This document shows, piece after piece, positions 49,035 to 58,434 of a stretch of DNA of 64,000 nucleotides. The notes beneath the pieces were generated by a model. It had not been told where the DNA came from, did not search any database, and worked only from the letters and a program-made list of their open reading frames with translations. Where the stretch lies: assembly GCF_002754245.1 (NCBI RefSeq), contig NZ_PEEX01000001.1:3266001-3330000 (forward strand). Reading direction: 5' to 3'. Each line of letters starts with the position of its first letter. The stretch's first letter is position 1. The position numbers and the translations under genes were made by a program. This stretch comes from Chryseobacterium sp. 52. GTDB taxonomy: Bacteria; Bacteroidota; Bacteroidia; Flavobacteriales; Weeksellaceae.

Positions 49035-49147
49035 AGTCAGCTTCTTATTTTTTACTTCATGGTCTAGTTTACTTAAAAAGAACTACCAAAATACACATTT
49101 TCATGAAATAAATATGAAAAGACATCAAAAATATTATTAAAAACAAA

Positions 49148-49171
49148 GGCTTCCAGATTGGTCCGGAAGCC
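49148..49171 (-). terminator. Terminator after the amino acid permease gene
   Basis: Stem GGCTTCC/GGAAGCC with a 10-nt loop; downstream A-run of the plus strand becomes T-run on the minus strand. Confidence 0.7.
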
Positions 49172-49202
49172 CTAAAGTATTATAAATACGGTTAAATTTA
49201 TT

Positions 49203-50618
49203 TTATTGATCGGTCTGCTTTTTCCTGTTAATAAAATAATAGACAGGAAGCCCCAGCAGCACCATTAAAAATCCGGGCCAGGTATATTGTTGTTTGTAGA
49301 TCAAAAGCAATACGCAGAAACCGGTTCCTATCAGAAGATAAATAATTGGAGTTACGGGGTAAAGCCATGTTTTGTACGGCCTTTCAAGATCAGGTCTTTT
49401 AAATCTTAAATAGATAACCCCGAAAACAGTGATCATATAAAACAAAACGATTACAAAGGAAATCATATCCAGCAAATTGCCATACTGCCCGCTCAGACAT
49501 AGTATGGAAGCCCAGATTCCCTGCATCCACAGGGCATTTTCCGGAACTTCATTTTTATTGTTTTTTTCGGCAGACTTAAAGAACATCCCATCTTTTGCCA
49601 TGGTCTGAAATACTCTGGCTCCAGCCAGGATCAATCCGTTATCACATCCGAATGTAGAAACCATCACAAGGATTGCAATAATAATAGTTCCTGCGCTTCC
49701 GAAAATACCCAGTGATGCCGTAACCGCTACTCTGTCATCGGTAGCAAAAGCAATACTTTCTCTGTCCAGTGCATTCAGATATACATAATTTACGGCTAAA
49801 TAGAGGATCATTACAGCAGATGTCCCGTAAATCATTGATTTAACAATATTTTTCTTCGGATTTTCTACTTCTCCTGAAACGAAAGTTACACTTTCCCAGG
49901 CTACAGAACTGAAAACAGAACCTACCATGGCCGCTGCAATCCCTCCGAGTAAAGTCATTCCGCTAATTGGTTCCCAGGCTTCTTTAAGGAAATTACCTTT
50001 AAGATCTTTTTTAAGATTATTAAATGCATCAAAACCGAAATTAAAGTTTTCAGCAAGATGTGAGAAATCCACCAAGATAAATCCGGCAGCAATCAAGCCT
50101 AAAATGGCTATAATTTTTGAACCTGTAAATACATTCTGCAGCAGTTTTCCACTCTGTACTCCTCGTGTATTAATATAGGTAAGTAAAACAATAACAGCTA
50201 TAGCCAGAATCTGTATCCAGGTGATTTTAAATTCACCACTCTGGAAAAGAGGTGCTGCCTGATTCAACGACGGGACGAGATAGGCTGTAAATTTCCCAAA
50301 AGCCATGGCTACTGCCGCAATGGTTCCGGTCTGAATTACTGTAAACAAGCCCCAGCCGTAAAGGAATCCCATTCTTTTACCAAAGATTTCTTTAAGATAG
50401 GTATACTGCCCTCCTGCTTTCGGAAACAGCGCTGACAGTTCTCCGTAGCTTATTGCTGCTGCCACTGTCATCACTCCGGTAATCACCCATACGACAATCA
50501 GCCAAAAACCTGATCCCAGGTTCCGCATCATATCGGCACTTACAATAAATATCCCACTTCCAATCATAGAGCCCATTACCAGCATAATGGCGTCCCAAAG
50601 TTTCAGTTTTTTCTGCAT
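49203..50618 (-). CDS. APC-family amino acid permease
   Basis: 471 residues from ATG 50618 (MQKKLKLWDAIMLVMGSMIGSGIF); a TTG two codons upstream is less likely. Twelve TM helices with the APC signature GSMIGSGIF in TM1 and FSSVAWESVTFVSGEVENPKKN near TM6. An inner-membrane amino acid transporter of the LAT/YfnA-like group; substrate not readable. Single gene. Confidence 0.88.
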   Translation of the reverse strand: MQKKLKLWDAIMLVMGSMIGSGIFIVSADMMRNLGSGFWLIVVWVITGVMTVAAAISYGELSALFPKAGGQYTYLKEIFGKRMGFLYGWGLFTVIQTGTIAAVAMAFGKFTAYLVPSLNQAAPLFQSGEFKITWIQILAIAVIVLLTYINTRGVQSGKLLQNVFTGSKIIAILGLIAAGFILVDFSHLAENFNFGFDAFNNLKKDLKGNFLKEAWEPISGMTLLGGIAAAMVGSVFSSVAWESVTFVSGEVENPKKNIVKSMIYGTSAVMILYLAVNYVYLNALDRESIAFATDDRVAVTASLGIFGSAGTIIIAILVMVSTFGCDNGLILAGARVFQTMAKDGMFFKSAEKNNKNEVPENALWMQGIWASILCLSGQYGNLLDMISFVIVLFYMITVFGVIYLRFKRPDLERPYKTWLYPVTPIIYLLIGTGFCVLLLIYKQQYTWPGFLMVLLGLPVYYFINRKKQTDQ

Positions 50619-50738
50619 AGTCAAGTATAGGCGTCAAATATAAACAAATCTGTCATTGATTTTGAAATTTGTTTAAAAATTCCCGCACCACCTGTTTTTT
50701 ATCAACTTTTTAACGAATTATTATTCAATTTTAATTAG

Positions 50739-50746
50739 TACTTTTG
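50739..50746 (+). promoter_or_regulatory. -7 element for the DUF4920 gene
   Basis: TACTTTTG overlaps an upstream in-frame TTG (50744) and so argues for the ATG at 50762 as start. Confidence 0.55.
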
Positions 50747-50761
50747 AAAAAAATATTAAAA

Positions 50762-51277
50762 ATGAAATTCAAGGCTATATTATTGGCAGCAGCTGTAAGT
50801 GTTTCTACTTTAGCTTTTGCCCAGGAGACATCACAGAAAAAGTTTGGACCACCGGCAGGAAATGCTATTGTAGGTGATACTTACGGAGCTGGAGTGGTTT
50901 CAACTTCAGAGTCTAAAGCCATCACAGTAGATAAACTGAGCAAGAAGCTTAAAAAAGATAACAAAAAGGTTGAAGGAATAGCAGTTAAAGGAAAAGTAAC
51001 TGATGTATGTGAGAAAAAAGGATGCTGGCTTACGATCCAGACTGATGATAATTCTCAGTTTTTCGTAAAAATGAAAGATTACGCATTCTTTGTCCCTACA
51101 GCTTTAAAAGGTAAAACGGTAGTACTGGAAGGAACTGCAGAAAGAAAAGTAACTTCTATAGACGAACAGAAGCACTATGCGGAGGATGCTAAAAAACCTC
51201 AGACTGAAATTGATGCAATCACAACTCCTAAGGAAGAGATCAGATTTGTAGCCAATGGAATTAAAGTAGTGAACTAA
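50762..51277 (+). CDS. DUF4920 secreted protein
   Basis: 171 residues from ATG 50762. Signal peptide MKFKAILLAAAVSVSTLAFAQ, then VKGKVTDVCEKKGCWLTIQTDD with two Cys close together and KGKTVVLEGTAERKV, the OB-fold-like pattern of DUF4920. Periplasmic; unknown role, possibly metal binding through the two Cys. Followed by a terminator at 51299-51330. Confidence 0.85.
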   Translation: MKFKAILLAAAVSVSTLAFAQETSQKKFGPPAGNAIVGDTYGAGVVSTSESKAITVDKLSKKLKKDNKKVEGIAVKGKVTDVCEKKGCWLTIQTDDNSQFFVKMKDYAFFVPTALKGKTVVLEGTAERKVTSIDEQKHYAEDAKKPQTEIDAITTPKEEIRFVANGIKVVN

Positions 51278-51298
51278 GTTTCCTGTCAAAATAAAATA

Positions 51299-51330
51299 AC
51301 GTCCTCAAAAGTATTCATTTTTGAGGACGT
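51299..51330. terminator. Bidirectional terminator
   Basis: Perfect 12-bp stem ACGTCCTCAAAA/TTTTGAGGACGT with an 8-nt loop and a T-run; shared by the DUF4920 gene and the convergent M14 peptidase gene at 51358. Confidence 0.9.
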
Positions 51331-51357
51331 TTTTATTTGCTATAAAGATTGATAACG

Positions 51358-52467
51358 CTAATCTTCTATGGTAAATTCTGCTACGGCATCCAACTTTGGA
51401 TATTTGGTAGCTGCTACAAATTTCTTGCCTGTACAGTCTACTTCAAGCCAGCCTTTTTTTCTTTTCACTTCTCCCACTTCCATCACAAAAGGTACAAAAG
51501 ATATTTCCTCTTTTCCTTCTTCTATAATTTCCCGGTACTGAACGGCAACATCCAAAATACATTCATGATCTGTATTCAGTTTTACATTTCTGTAGATAAT
51601 ATCGTAATGCGTTTCCTGATTCTCCGGAATTCCGAGGTAGTTCTCCCAGCCTTCAATATCAGAGTTCAGTTCACTGATGGCTTTCAGTGCATAATATAAA
51701 GCAACTGTATAATATTTCCGGGTTCCTTTTCTTGTATAATCATCTGCAAAATGTCCCCCTTCAAATAAGATTGTGGGCATCCCTGCCTTAATAAAGTTAT
51801 CTCCTGTAGAGGTAGGATAAAACTCATCAGAATATCTTCCGATCTGATTGGGTATTAATTCTTTTAAATGATCATATACCCTTCCTATTACCGCCATACA
51901 TTTTTTCCTGTTATCGGTTACGGTACGTTCTACATTTTCAGAAGGAGCCAAAAAGGAAAGGGTTGCCGGATGTATACCGTCTGTGGTAAAAATGGTTCTC
52001 TGCTCATGCAGATTTAAAGCATAGTCATATGTTTTGGAAGCTGCTGCTTTTTTAAGGAATTTGATCTCTGTACTGGACTCGTTATGAAAATCTCTGTTCA
52101 AGTCAATATCGGCAGCATTCAGCCTTGTCCATCTTTCCGAACCGTCAGGATTGAGCATAAAGATAAAATCCAGTTGTACTTTACTAAAGAGATCTTCTTT
52201 CATTTCCGGAGTTTTATCCAAAGTTTCAAGAAGGTCTAGCATGGCATGAGTAGCATTGGATTCATTGCCGTGCATCTGCGACCACGCAAGAACATGAATG
52301 TTTCCGGTTCCGATGCTTAACTGATAAATAGGTTTATCTAAATATGATCTTCCGATCTCCTGGATGTAACCGCTGAGATTGGTCTGTAGGTAAGAAAATA
52401 ATTTTTCGGGGGAAATATAGCGATTTACAAAGTTAGGGTTTGCTGAATAGCGCTGTTCAAAATTCAT
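51358..52467 (-). CDS. M14-family zinc carboxypeptidase
   Basis: 369 residues from ATG 52467 (MNFEQRYSANPNFVNRYISPE); 24 more upstream residues look non-coding. Zinc ligands in QMHGNESNATHA (HxxE), DLNRDF, and LNLHEQ; FEGGHFADDYTRKGTR near 270. No signal peptide seen. M14 peptidases remove C-terminal residues; the substrate is not known. Its upstream region is the array of palindromic sites. Confidence 0.85.
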   Translation of the reverse strand: MNFEQRYSANPNFVNRYISPEKLFSYLQTNLSGYIQEIGRSYLDKPIYQLSIGTGNIHVLAWSQMHGNESNATHAMLDLLETLDKTPEMKEDLFSKVQLDFIFMLNPDGSERWTRLNAADIDLNRDFHNESSTEIKFLKKAAASKTYDYALNLHEQRTIFTTDGIHPATLSFLAPSENVERTVTDNRKKCMAVIGRVYDHLKELIPNQIGRYSDEFYPTSTGDNFIKAGMPTILFEGGHFADDYTRKGTRKYYTVALYYALKAISELNSDIEGWENYLGIPENQETHYDIIYRNVKLNTDHECILDVAVQYREIIEEGKEEISFVPFVMEVGEVKRKKGWLEVDCTGKKFVAATKYPKLDAVAEFTIED

Positions 52468-52520
52468 TATAAATAATTTACAAGAGTCAAATTTAATGAT
52501 TTTTAGACAGAAAAAAATGA

Positions 52521-53285
52521 TTAACATTTGTAACGCCACTAAACAACCTCAACTGCCATTTTGTCTGTGGATAAAATTGTGGATTGAATATAATATAAAT
52601 TAATAAATATAATTTACTTAAATTCAGTTAGTTACAATATTTATATCAATGATATCTACAAGGTTACTTGAAGTAAGAAAACGGTTGTTTATCAGCGAAT
52701 AAGCATAAAATAGTTAAACATTATTATTGTGGAAAACTATTGAATCACACTTGTATACATATGTAAATTGTTGGTTTTTGTCATTTATCCTTGAAATTTA
52801 CTTGAATTTTCAGCTTAAAACCTAGTCTATTATCCGGAGAAGAATTTTAACCTGTTCTATTAAGTCTACTATCCTTAAATTAATCCATAAAATACATATA
52901 TATAGCCGATTACATCAATTATTTACGTTTGTATACAGCAAAATAGACCCTTATCAGCTAATGAATGGTCATTTACCAGGTAATAATCGAAAATTAGTAG
53001 TTAACATTTGTATATACTATAAACCAGTTACTTATAAATAATTTAACGGATAATTATATTTTATTGATGCGTAACAGCTCAGGTATTTAACGGCATCTAT
53101 TTAATTAGAATGTATTATCTAAAAATAGAGTTTACTTTGTTAAATTGCTTATTTATATACTAGATAAGTATATAAAATACTGTATTTTAATGCATTATAT
53201 TTGTTTACATCTGTATATTTACAATAGTAATGATTATTTACATTTGTAATTTGTTTATGTCTATTTAATTATTTACATTTGTAAA
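52521..53285. promoter_or_regulatory. Array of at least seven palindromic operator-like sites
   Basis: Sites of 14 bp near consensus TTTACATTTGTAAA: 52521 (TTAACATTTGTAAC), 52754 (TATACATATGTAAA), 52922 (TTTACGTTTGTATA), 53001 (TTAACATTTGTATA), 53204 (TTTACATCTGTATA), 53237 (TTTACATTTGTAAT), 53272 (TTTACATTTGTAAA). The last three are 33 and 35 bp apart; the last ends 20 bp before the XRE gene ATG. Partial copies lie near 52891 and 53131. The 838-bp interval has no gene and other AT-rich palindromes (53155-53175, 53174-53188). Confidence 0.75.
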
Positions 53286-53305
53286 ACAATTGACAGCTTA
53301 TTGTT

Positions 53306-53842
53306 ATGAGTTTAAACGAAAGAATTTCCCAAGTTATAGAGTATTCCAATTTCAGTTCTTCTGAATTTGCAGATGAGATCGATGTGCAGCGTTCATCTAT
53401 TTCGCATATCACTTCCGGAAGAAACAAACCCTCTTTAGAATTCATTATCAAGATAAAATCCCGCTTCCCGGAAATTCTCTGGGATTGGCTGGTTACAGGT
53501 GAAGGTGAAATGCTGAAATCGGAGCTTCCGGAAATTGAACCGGCACCGATAGAAAAAAACGAGGATGAGAGAGGAAAGCCTACTCCGCTCCCCGACTTAT
53601 TTACGATGATGAAGGATGATGAAGATTTTGGATCAGAAGAGGAAATAGAGCTCCCAAAACAGGAGCTGCGAGAATCGTTTATACCGCCCCAAAGTAAAGC
53701 TCAGGAAAATATATCAGATTCTCAGCGATTAGAGAATTCCAATGCTCAAATTTTAAGTCAAGCTATTGGAAATCAATCCAATAAAATAAAACGGATTGTT
53801 CTGTTCTACGAAAACGGAAAATTTGAAAGTTTTGAGCCATAA
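53306..53842 (+). CDS. XRE-family HTH transcriptional regulator
   Basis: 178 residues. N-terminal helix-turn-helix (1-70): LNERISQVIEYSNFSSSEFADEI, then VQRSSISHITSGRNKPS. A flexible acidic, Pro-rich linker (about 70-145) and a short C-terminal piece (KIKRIVLFYENGKFESFEP) follow. The HTH is like phage/bacterial Cro/CI-type proteins, with no S24 peptidase part. At least seven palindromes stand upstream, so autoregulation is likely. The regulated genes beyond itself may include the divergent M14 peptidase. Confidence 0.85.
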   Translation: MSLNERISQVIEYSNFSSSEFADEIDVQRSSISHITSGRNKPSLEFIIKIKSRFPEILWDWLVTGEGEMLKSELPEIEPAPIEKNEDERGKPTPLPDLFTMMKDDEDFGSEEEIELPKQELRESFIPPQSKAQENISDSQRLENSNAQILSQAIGNQSNKIKRIVLFYENGKFESFEP

Positions 53843-53846
53843 AAAA

Positions 53847-53871
53847 CCTGGCCAAAGAAAAAATGGCCAGG
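53847..53871. terminator. Terminator-like hairpin
   Basis: Stem CCTGGCCA/TGGCCAGG with a 9-nt A-rich loop and A-rich flanks on both sides, between the convergent XRE gene and the T9SS protein gene at 53902. On the minus strand the A-run gives a T-tract. Confidence 0.65.
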
Positions 53872-53901
53872 ATAAAAAATATTTGAAGAAGAAAACTAAA
53901 G

Positions 53902-54921
53902 CTATTGCTTTATTAGTTTTGTGATTTTTGTATGGCCGCCTTCATTCTTTATTTTCAGAATGTAATTTCCTTTTGGCAGATCTGAAACATTATAGTCTTC
54001 TGAACCTTTCAATGTTCTTACCAACTTTCCGGATGCATCCATAATTTCTACTGAACTTATTTTGAGTTTTTCAGGATTATTAATTTTGAAACTGTCTCTT
54101 ACCGGATTAGGATAAACCTGAATTCTGTTATCATACTGCATCGTTTCCTGTATTCCTAATGTTGTGGCAGTAAATGTAATCACAAATGGCATATCCAAAG
54201 GAACATCCGGGGCAGCGGCAGGATTTCCGGCATCCATTATAGGCGCCCAGGTTCCGGCAATTGCATCCAGCTGCTTGGCATTAAAAGTTGGAAGTCCTCT
54301 GCTCCCTACGATAGTAACTGCAGGCAAGAAACCGGCACTCGCCATCACTACATTTTGCAGTTGGTATTTTACCCAATAGGTTCCTGCATTTAAAGTAGTG
54401 GGTGTATTGGCTGTGATTTTCCAGATCTTTCTGGAAGTTCCAGGTGCTGTGACAACCGGTGTTGTACTGTTCCCGGTTCTATACATATTAGAATCTGCTC
54501 CGGCACTGAATCTGTTGGTTGTATCATCTCCATATACACTTGTAGCGCCAACCACAGAAGGGTCAGAACTAAAAATATTAACCCTTACGGTATTGAAAGG
54601 AGCTGTAGTCCCAACATAGCTGGTCTGGTAGGCAAAAAAATCAATGGTCGTGATCTGCCAGGTAGCCCCGACAGGAACCGTAAAGTCATCAGCGATAAAA
54701 AAGCTGGCTGTAGCAGAACTGGACGTTCCTCCCAATCCAAGGCTGATATTAGATTCTGTAGTATTTCCTGTATTATTCTGAAGTTCAGACCAAGTGTATC
54801 CTGCGGGTGCTGCAGTACCACCTTTAGAAGTGGCTCCCGTACTTAAGCCTCCATTTGCGAAGGTTTGTGCGAAGGTGAAGTTAGCCGCCATAAAGGCAGC
54901 AACGAGTAATGTTTTTTTCAT
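53902..54921 (-). CDS. T9SS type A sorting-domain protein
   Basis: 339 residues, signal peptide MKKTLLVAAFMAANFTFAQ. The body (about 20-250) is Gly/Thr/Ser/Ala-rich beta structure. The C-terminal domain (about 262-339) has VYPNPVRDSFKI, SVEIMDASGKLVRTL and LPKGNYILKIKN, the type A T9SS sorting signal. So it is exported and attached to or released from the cell surface. Function of the body unknown. Confidence 0.88.
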   Translation of the reverse strand: MKKTLLVAAFMAANFTFAQTFANGGLSTGATSKGGTAAPAGYTWSELQNNTGNTTESNISLGLGGTSSSATASFFIADDFTVPVGATWQITTIDFFAYQTSYVGTTAPFNTVRVNIFSSDPSVVGATSVYGDDTTNRFSAGADSNMYRTGNSTTPVVTAPGTSRKIWKITANTPTTLNAGTYWVKYQLQNVVMASAGFLPAVTIVGSRGLPTFNAKQLDAIAGTWAPIMDAGNPAAAPDVPLDMPFVITFTATTLGIQETMQYDNRIQVYPNPVRDSFKINNPEKLKISSVEIMDASGKLVRTLKGSEDYNVSDLPKGNYILKIKNEGGHTKITKLIKQ

Positions 54922-55099
54922 ATATTAGTTTTTATTGGTTTAACCAAATATAGAAAATTGTAATTAATTAAACAATAAAAAGTTAATAATTTTAAAACAT
55001 TTGCAAGATATATTTAATTTTTTACAATTATTATTAATAGCAAAAATCTATTAAAGTTGATAATAAATACAAACTTTTTCTATACATAATCCAAATAAA

Positions 55100-55123
55100 A
55101 AACCTGCAGAAATCTGCAGGTTT
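55100..55123. terminator. Terminator after the proline dehydrogenase gene
   Basis: Perfect 11-bp stem AAACCTGCAGA/TCTGCAGGTTT around AA, with an A-run that becomes T on the minus strand. Confidence 0.85.
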
Positions 55124-55144
55124 GATCTATTTTTTATAAAATAA

Positions 55145-56308
55145 TTATTTTCTTCTATTCAATTCTTTTTTGATGAGTCCTAATTCTCTTCCCGTCTGTC
55201 CGGCCACAGAAGTGTTTTCTCTTGCTCTTCTTGTCAAATAAGGCACTACATCTTTTACAGGTCCGTATGGAAGGTATTTAGCTGCATTATAGCCTTTATC
55301 TGAAAGATAGAAGGTAATGTTATCACTCATTCCGTAAAGCTGTCCAAAATAAATATGCGGATTTCCGTTTTCAAGAGATTTGGATTTCATTTTATCCATA
55401 ACCAATTCGGAAGAAATTTCATTATGTGTCCCGAAGAATGCCGACACTTTATCTAAATGATTCATTACAAAATCAATCCCTGCATTATAATTGATGTCTG
55501 AAGCTTCCTTGTTCGGCTGAATCGGATCAGGATATCCTTTTTCTGCCGCTCTGGCTCTTTCCTTCTCCATATATGCCCCACGAACGATTTTGTACCCGAT
55601 AAAGTAATTCTTTTCTCTGGCTCTCTGAAGATTGGCTTCCATATATTCCAGTCTTCCGGTTCTGTACATCTGGATGGTATTCCATACAATCGGTTTTTCC
55701 TGGTTATATTTCTCCATCATCTCTTCACAAAGATGGTCAGCTGCACCCTGCATCCAGGTTTCTTCTGCATCTACCATTACTTTTTTGTTATTCTCATGGC
55801 AAAGACTGCATACTTCGTCAAATCTTTTGACTACTCTTTCCCATTCTTCTTTCTGGCTCGATGTCAGCTCTGCTCCTTTTCCTACCGCTTCATACAGATC
55901 AATTCTTCCAAAGGCAGTGGGTTTAAATACGATAAAAGGGATGGCTGGATTTCCAACAGAAAATCTGATGATATCTTTGATCTCTTTGCATACCGCATCA
56001 AAAGTTTCTTCATCTTCTTTACCCTCAATAGAATAATCGAAAATGCTTCCCACTCCTCTTTTGAAAAGCTGTTTTACCACCTTCATACTTTCTTCACGCG
56101 TCTCTCCTCCGCAGAACTGCTCAAACAAAGTGCTTTTTACAATTCCGGTCACGAAAGGGAAATTATTGTGTACCGTAAAATTAAGGACAGAAGTTCCAAG
56201 GCTGGTAAGAGCAGGCTGTTCAATCATTTTAAACATCCAGTACGCCTTTCTCAATTGTGCATCAGACTTGTCTGCAAATGCAACTTTAGTATCGTTAAAA
56301 ATGGGCAT
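55145..56308 (-). CDS. Proline dehydrogenase
   Basis: 387 residues, a stand-alone FAD-dependent PRODH barrel: KVMVDAEETWMQGA, NTIQMYRTGRLEYMEANL, YKIVRGAYMEKERARA, and YGPVKDVVPYLTRRARENTS. It oxidises proline to pyrroline-5-carboxylate. No P5C dehydrogenase is fused. It follows the UbiA gene by 64 bp; the link may be only positional. Confidence 0.93.
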   Translation of the reverse strand: MPIFNDTKVAFADKSDAQLRKAYWMFKMIEQPALTSLGTSVLNFTVHNNFPFVTGIVKSTLFEQFCGGETREESMKVVKQLFKRGVGSIFDYSIEGKEDEETFDAVCKEIKDIIRFSVGNPAIPFIVFKPTAFGRIDLYEAVGKGAELTSSQKEEWERVVKRFDEVCSLCHENNKKVMVDAEETWMQGAADHLCEEMMEKYNQEKPIVWNTIQMYRTGRLEYMEANLQRAREKNYFIGYKIVRGAYMEKERARAAEKGYPDPIQPNKEASDINYNAGIDFVMNHLDKVSAFFGTHNEISSELVMDKMKSKSLENGNPHIYFGQLYGMSDNITFYLSDKGYNAAKYLPYGPVKDVVPYLTRRARENTSVAGQTGRELGLIKKELNRRK

Positions 56309-56372
56309 TCCTTTTTATTAAATTTAGTTTTGCAAAGGTAATAATAACCTCAGTTTATTTAAAGAAAATTTT

Positions 56373-57302
56373 CTATAATTTACTTTCAATTCCATTCAGA
56401 AGCATGGCAATGATTCCTACAAAAACCCAAAACCTTAATATATTGAGTGTGAAGAATTTACTTCTTCTGGAAGAATTCAGCAGAAGATAAATACAAAGAA
56501 TCATTACAAACAGGCCTCCGGTAAAATAATACGCCATAAACCCGGAGATCCCGGTTTTAGCAATAAGTTTCATGGAAACAGCCATCGTAATGACCAGTAA
56601 AGAAATAATGATGATCTGTGTATTTTTGTTTTTAAAATAATTGGGAATAGTAATATAGCCAAATGCTTTGTCTACGCTCTTTGTAAGCATATCTTTGACA
56701 ATATCAATGCATAAGAGAATAAGGAAAAGAAAAATAGCCATCAGGACCACTTTCTTGGAAAAGGTCTCATAATACACCATCATTCCGAAAAAAGGATACA
56801 GCGTAAGACTCACAAAAGTAAGATTGTTGATGATCAATATTCGGCTCAGTTTATGGCTGTAAAACCACATGAAAAACTGATATACCAGGAAAAAAGCAAA
56901 AACTTTGTGAGAGATCATCCATGCCACTCCAAGGGAAATGGCTGTCAGAGCAAGATAAGCGTATAAAAAATACTTCTGCTTGATGAAACTTTGAATTCTG
57001 GTCCTGAAAGGTTTTACAATATGGTCTTTCTCCACATCATAAAACTGGTTGATAATTCCGCCAGCCAGAATGGTTATTACTGTACAGAAAATAATGCCGT
57101 GTACTTTAAAGTCGAAGACAAATTTTCTAAAGGTTTCATCCTGATTAAACAGGAAAAAAGTAGAGACATACAGGGCAAATGTCAGCAATACAGCAACAAA
57201 AAACCGGGCACCGATAAGAAAACCCACGAATTGTGAGAATCTGTAAAATATAGATTTAGAGATATAGTCTTTAGATTGGAAAGTTTCTTTTTCAGAATTC
57301 AT
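56373..57302 (-). CDS. UbiA-family prenyltransferase
   Basis: 309 residues, about eight TM helices. The first Asp motif is NQFYDVEKD (about 86-94); the second is weaker, DIVKDMLTKSVDK. Flavobacterial homologues next to mevalonate genes are often labelled geranylgeranylglycerol-phosphate geranylgeranyltransferase-like, but the acceptor is not proven. Lies 10 bp downstream of the mevalonate-kinase-like gene and is co-transcribed with it. Confidence 0.75.
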   Translation of the reverse strand: MNSEKETFQSKDYISKSIFYRFSQFVGFLIGARFFVAVLLTFALYVSTFFLFNQDETFRKFVFDFKVHGIIFCTVITILAGGIINQFYDVEKDHIVKPFRTRIQSFIKQKYFLYAYLALTAISLGVAWMISHKVFAFFLVYQFFMWFYSHKLSRILIINNLTFVSLTLYPFFGMMVYYETFSKKVVLMAIFLFLILLCIDIVKDMLTKSVDKAFGYITIPNYFKNKNTQIIIISLLVITMAVSMKLIAKTGISGFMAYYFTGGLFVMILCIYLLLNSSRRSKFFTLNILRFWVFVGIIAMLLNGIESKL

Positions 57303-57312
57303 TCCAGCCTGT

Positions 57313-58239
57313 TTAAAATCTGTAAATCACTTCTTTCTGGAAGCCGTCAAGCATTTTTTCTGCTTTCGCATAGTCTTTGGTAAAGCCCAGAATATATCCA
57401 CCACCACCGCTTCCGCAGAGTTTAAGATAATAGGCATTAGAGTCCAGTCCTTTTTTCCAGATTTTGAAAATACTTTCAGGAATCATAGGACGGAAATGTT
57501 CATAGGCCCAATGAGAAAGCTTTTTCAGATTTCTGAAGAAAGGATTCATATCTTTTTTAAGGAAAGATTCGATGCATGCGTTGTTGTAACGGATGAATTC
57601 TTCTTTTAATGTCTTACGGAAACCTTCCGTTTTCATTTTTTCAAAGAAAATCTGGATCATAGGTCCGGTTTCTCCGGTGATCCCACTGTCGATAAGGAAT
57701 ATAGCTCCTTTACCTTCTTCTCCTTCAGGAATAGAAACTCTATCCAGGTTTTCTTTATTTTCGATGAGAATCGGCAGGTTCATGTAACAGATCAATGGAT
57801 CCATTCCAGAACTTTTACCATGGAAATAGCTTTCCATTTCACCGAAAACGGTTTTTAATTTCTTCAGATTATCTTTGGAGATCTGCTCGGGATCCAGCTT
57901 GCTGAGTGCATATTTTTCAAAAATAGCAGCAACCAAAGCTCCAGAACTTCCTACTCCATATCCCTGAGGGATATTAGAATCAAAGAAAAGTCCGGATTTG
58001 ATATCGTTTTTAAAGCTTTCAATATCCAATTTAAAATCATCGGAAAGGTCAAGCGTTGCAAGGAAGTCAGAGTATTTCTGCAGATGTCTGTTTGATTTAA
58101 GTTCAAATTCAGAACTCAAATCTGAGAATTTCAGGGTTCCCTTGTAGAAACTGTAAGGTACTACAAGCCCCTGGGAGTCTTCAATCATCCCATATTCTCC
58201 GAACAGAATTATTTTTGCATAAAATAGAGGGTTCGTCAT
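57313..58239 (-). CDS. GHMP kinase, probable mevalonate kinase
   Basis: 308 residues from ATG 58239 (MTNPLFYAKIILFGEYGMIED). Promoter (TTTGC-N21-TAACTTTG, minus strand) at 58294-58260 excludes the longer start. ATP loop GYGVGSSGALVAA and C-terminal CGSGGGGYILGF are GHMP motifs. It has the GEYG segment of flavobacterial mevalonate kinases. It phosphorylates mevalonate in isoprenoid synthesis; the UbiA gene follows in the operon. Confidence 0.82.
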   Translation of the reverse strand: MTNPLFYAKIILFGEYGMIEDSQGLVVPYSFYKGTLKFSDLSSEFELKSNRHLQKYSDFLATLDLSDDFKLDIESFKNDIKSGLFFDSNIPQGYGVGSSGALVAAIFEKYALSKLDPEQISKDNLKKLKTVFGEMESYFHGKSSGMDPLICYMNLPILIENKENLDRVSIPEGEEGKGAIFLIDSGITGETGPMIQIFFEKMKTEGFRKTLKEEFIRYNNACIESFLKKDMNPFFRNLKKLSHWAYEHFRPMIPESIFKIWKKGLDSNAYYLKLCGSGGGGYILGFTKDYAKAEKMLDGFQKEVIYRF

Positions 58240-58259
58240 TTTGACAATAAATCTTTTTA

Positions 58260-58294
58260 CAAAGTTAAAATTATTCCGCTGAATATAAGCAAAA
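58260..58294 (-). promoter_or_regulatory. Promoter of the mevalonate kinase/UbiA operon
   Basis: On the minus strand TTTTGC (58294-58289), 21 nt, TAACTTTG (58267-58260), an excellent match. Start of transcription near 58253; ATG at 58239. Confidence 0.8.
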
Positions 58295-58390
58295 CTCAAG
58301 CCGAATTCCAATTTATTTATACAGAAAAAGTATTTTTCGGTTTGATTCATTCATAAAAAACAGAGTCTTCTCATTGAAATACAACAAAAA

Positions 58391-58409
58391 AGCCTGAATT
58401 CCTCAGGCT
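58391..58409. terminator. Terminator after the T9SS metalloprotease gene
   Basis: Stem AGCCTGA/TCAGGCT, ATTCC loop, then a T-run on both strands; minus-strand gene ends at 58435. Confidence 0.8.
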
Positions 58410-58434
58410 TTTTTATTAATTGACTAAAATATAA

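Noticed and set aside
52540..53300. The AT-rich 52.5-53.3 kb region as a replication origin
   Set aside because: No DnaA-box cluster (TTATCCACA-like) or dnaA/dnaN neighbours were seen; the repeated motif looks like operators.
55733..56341. 202-codon plus-strand frame antisense to proline dehydrogenase
   Set aside because: Lies wholly inside a certain gene on the other strand and shows no family likeness; it is a codon-bias shadow.
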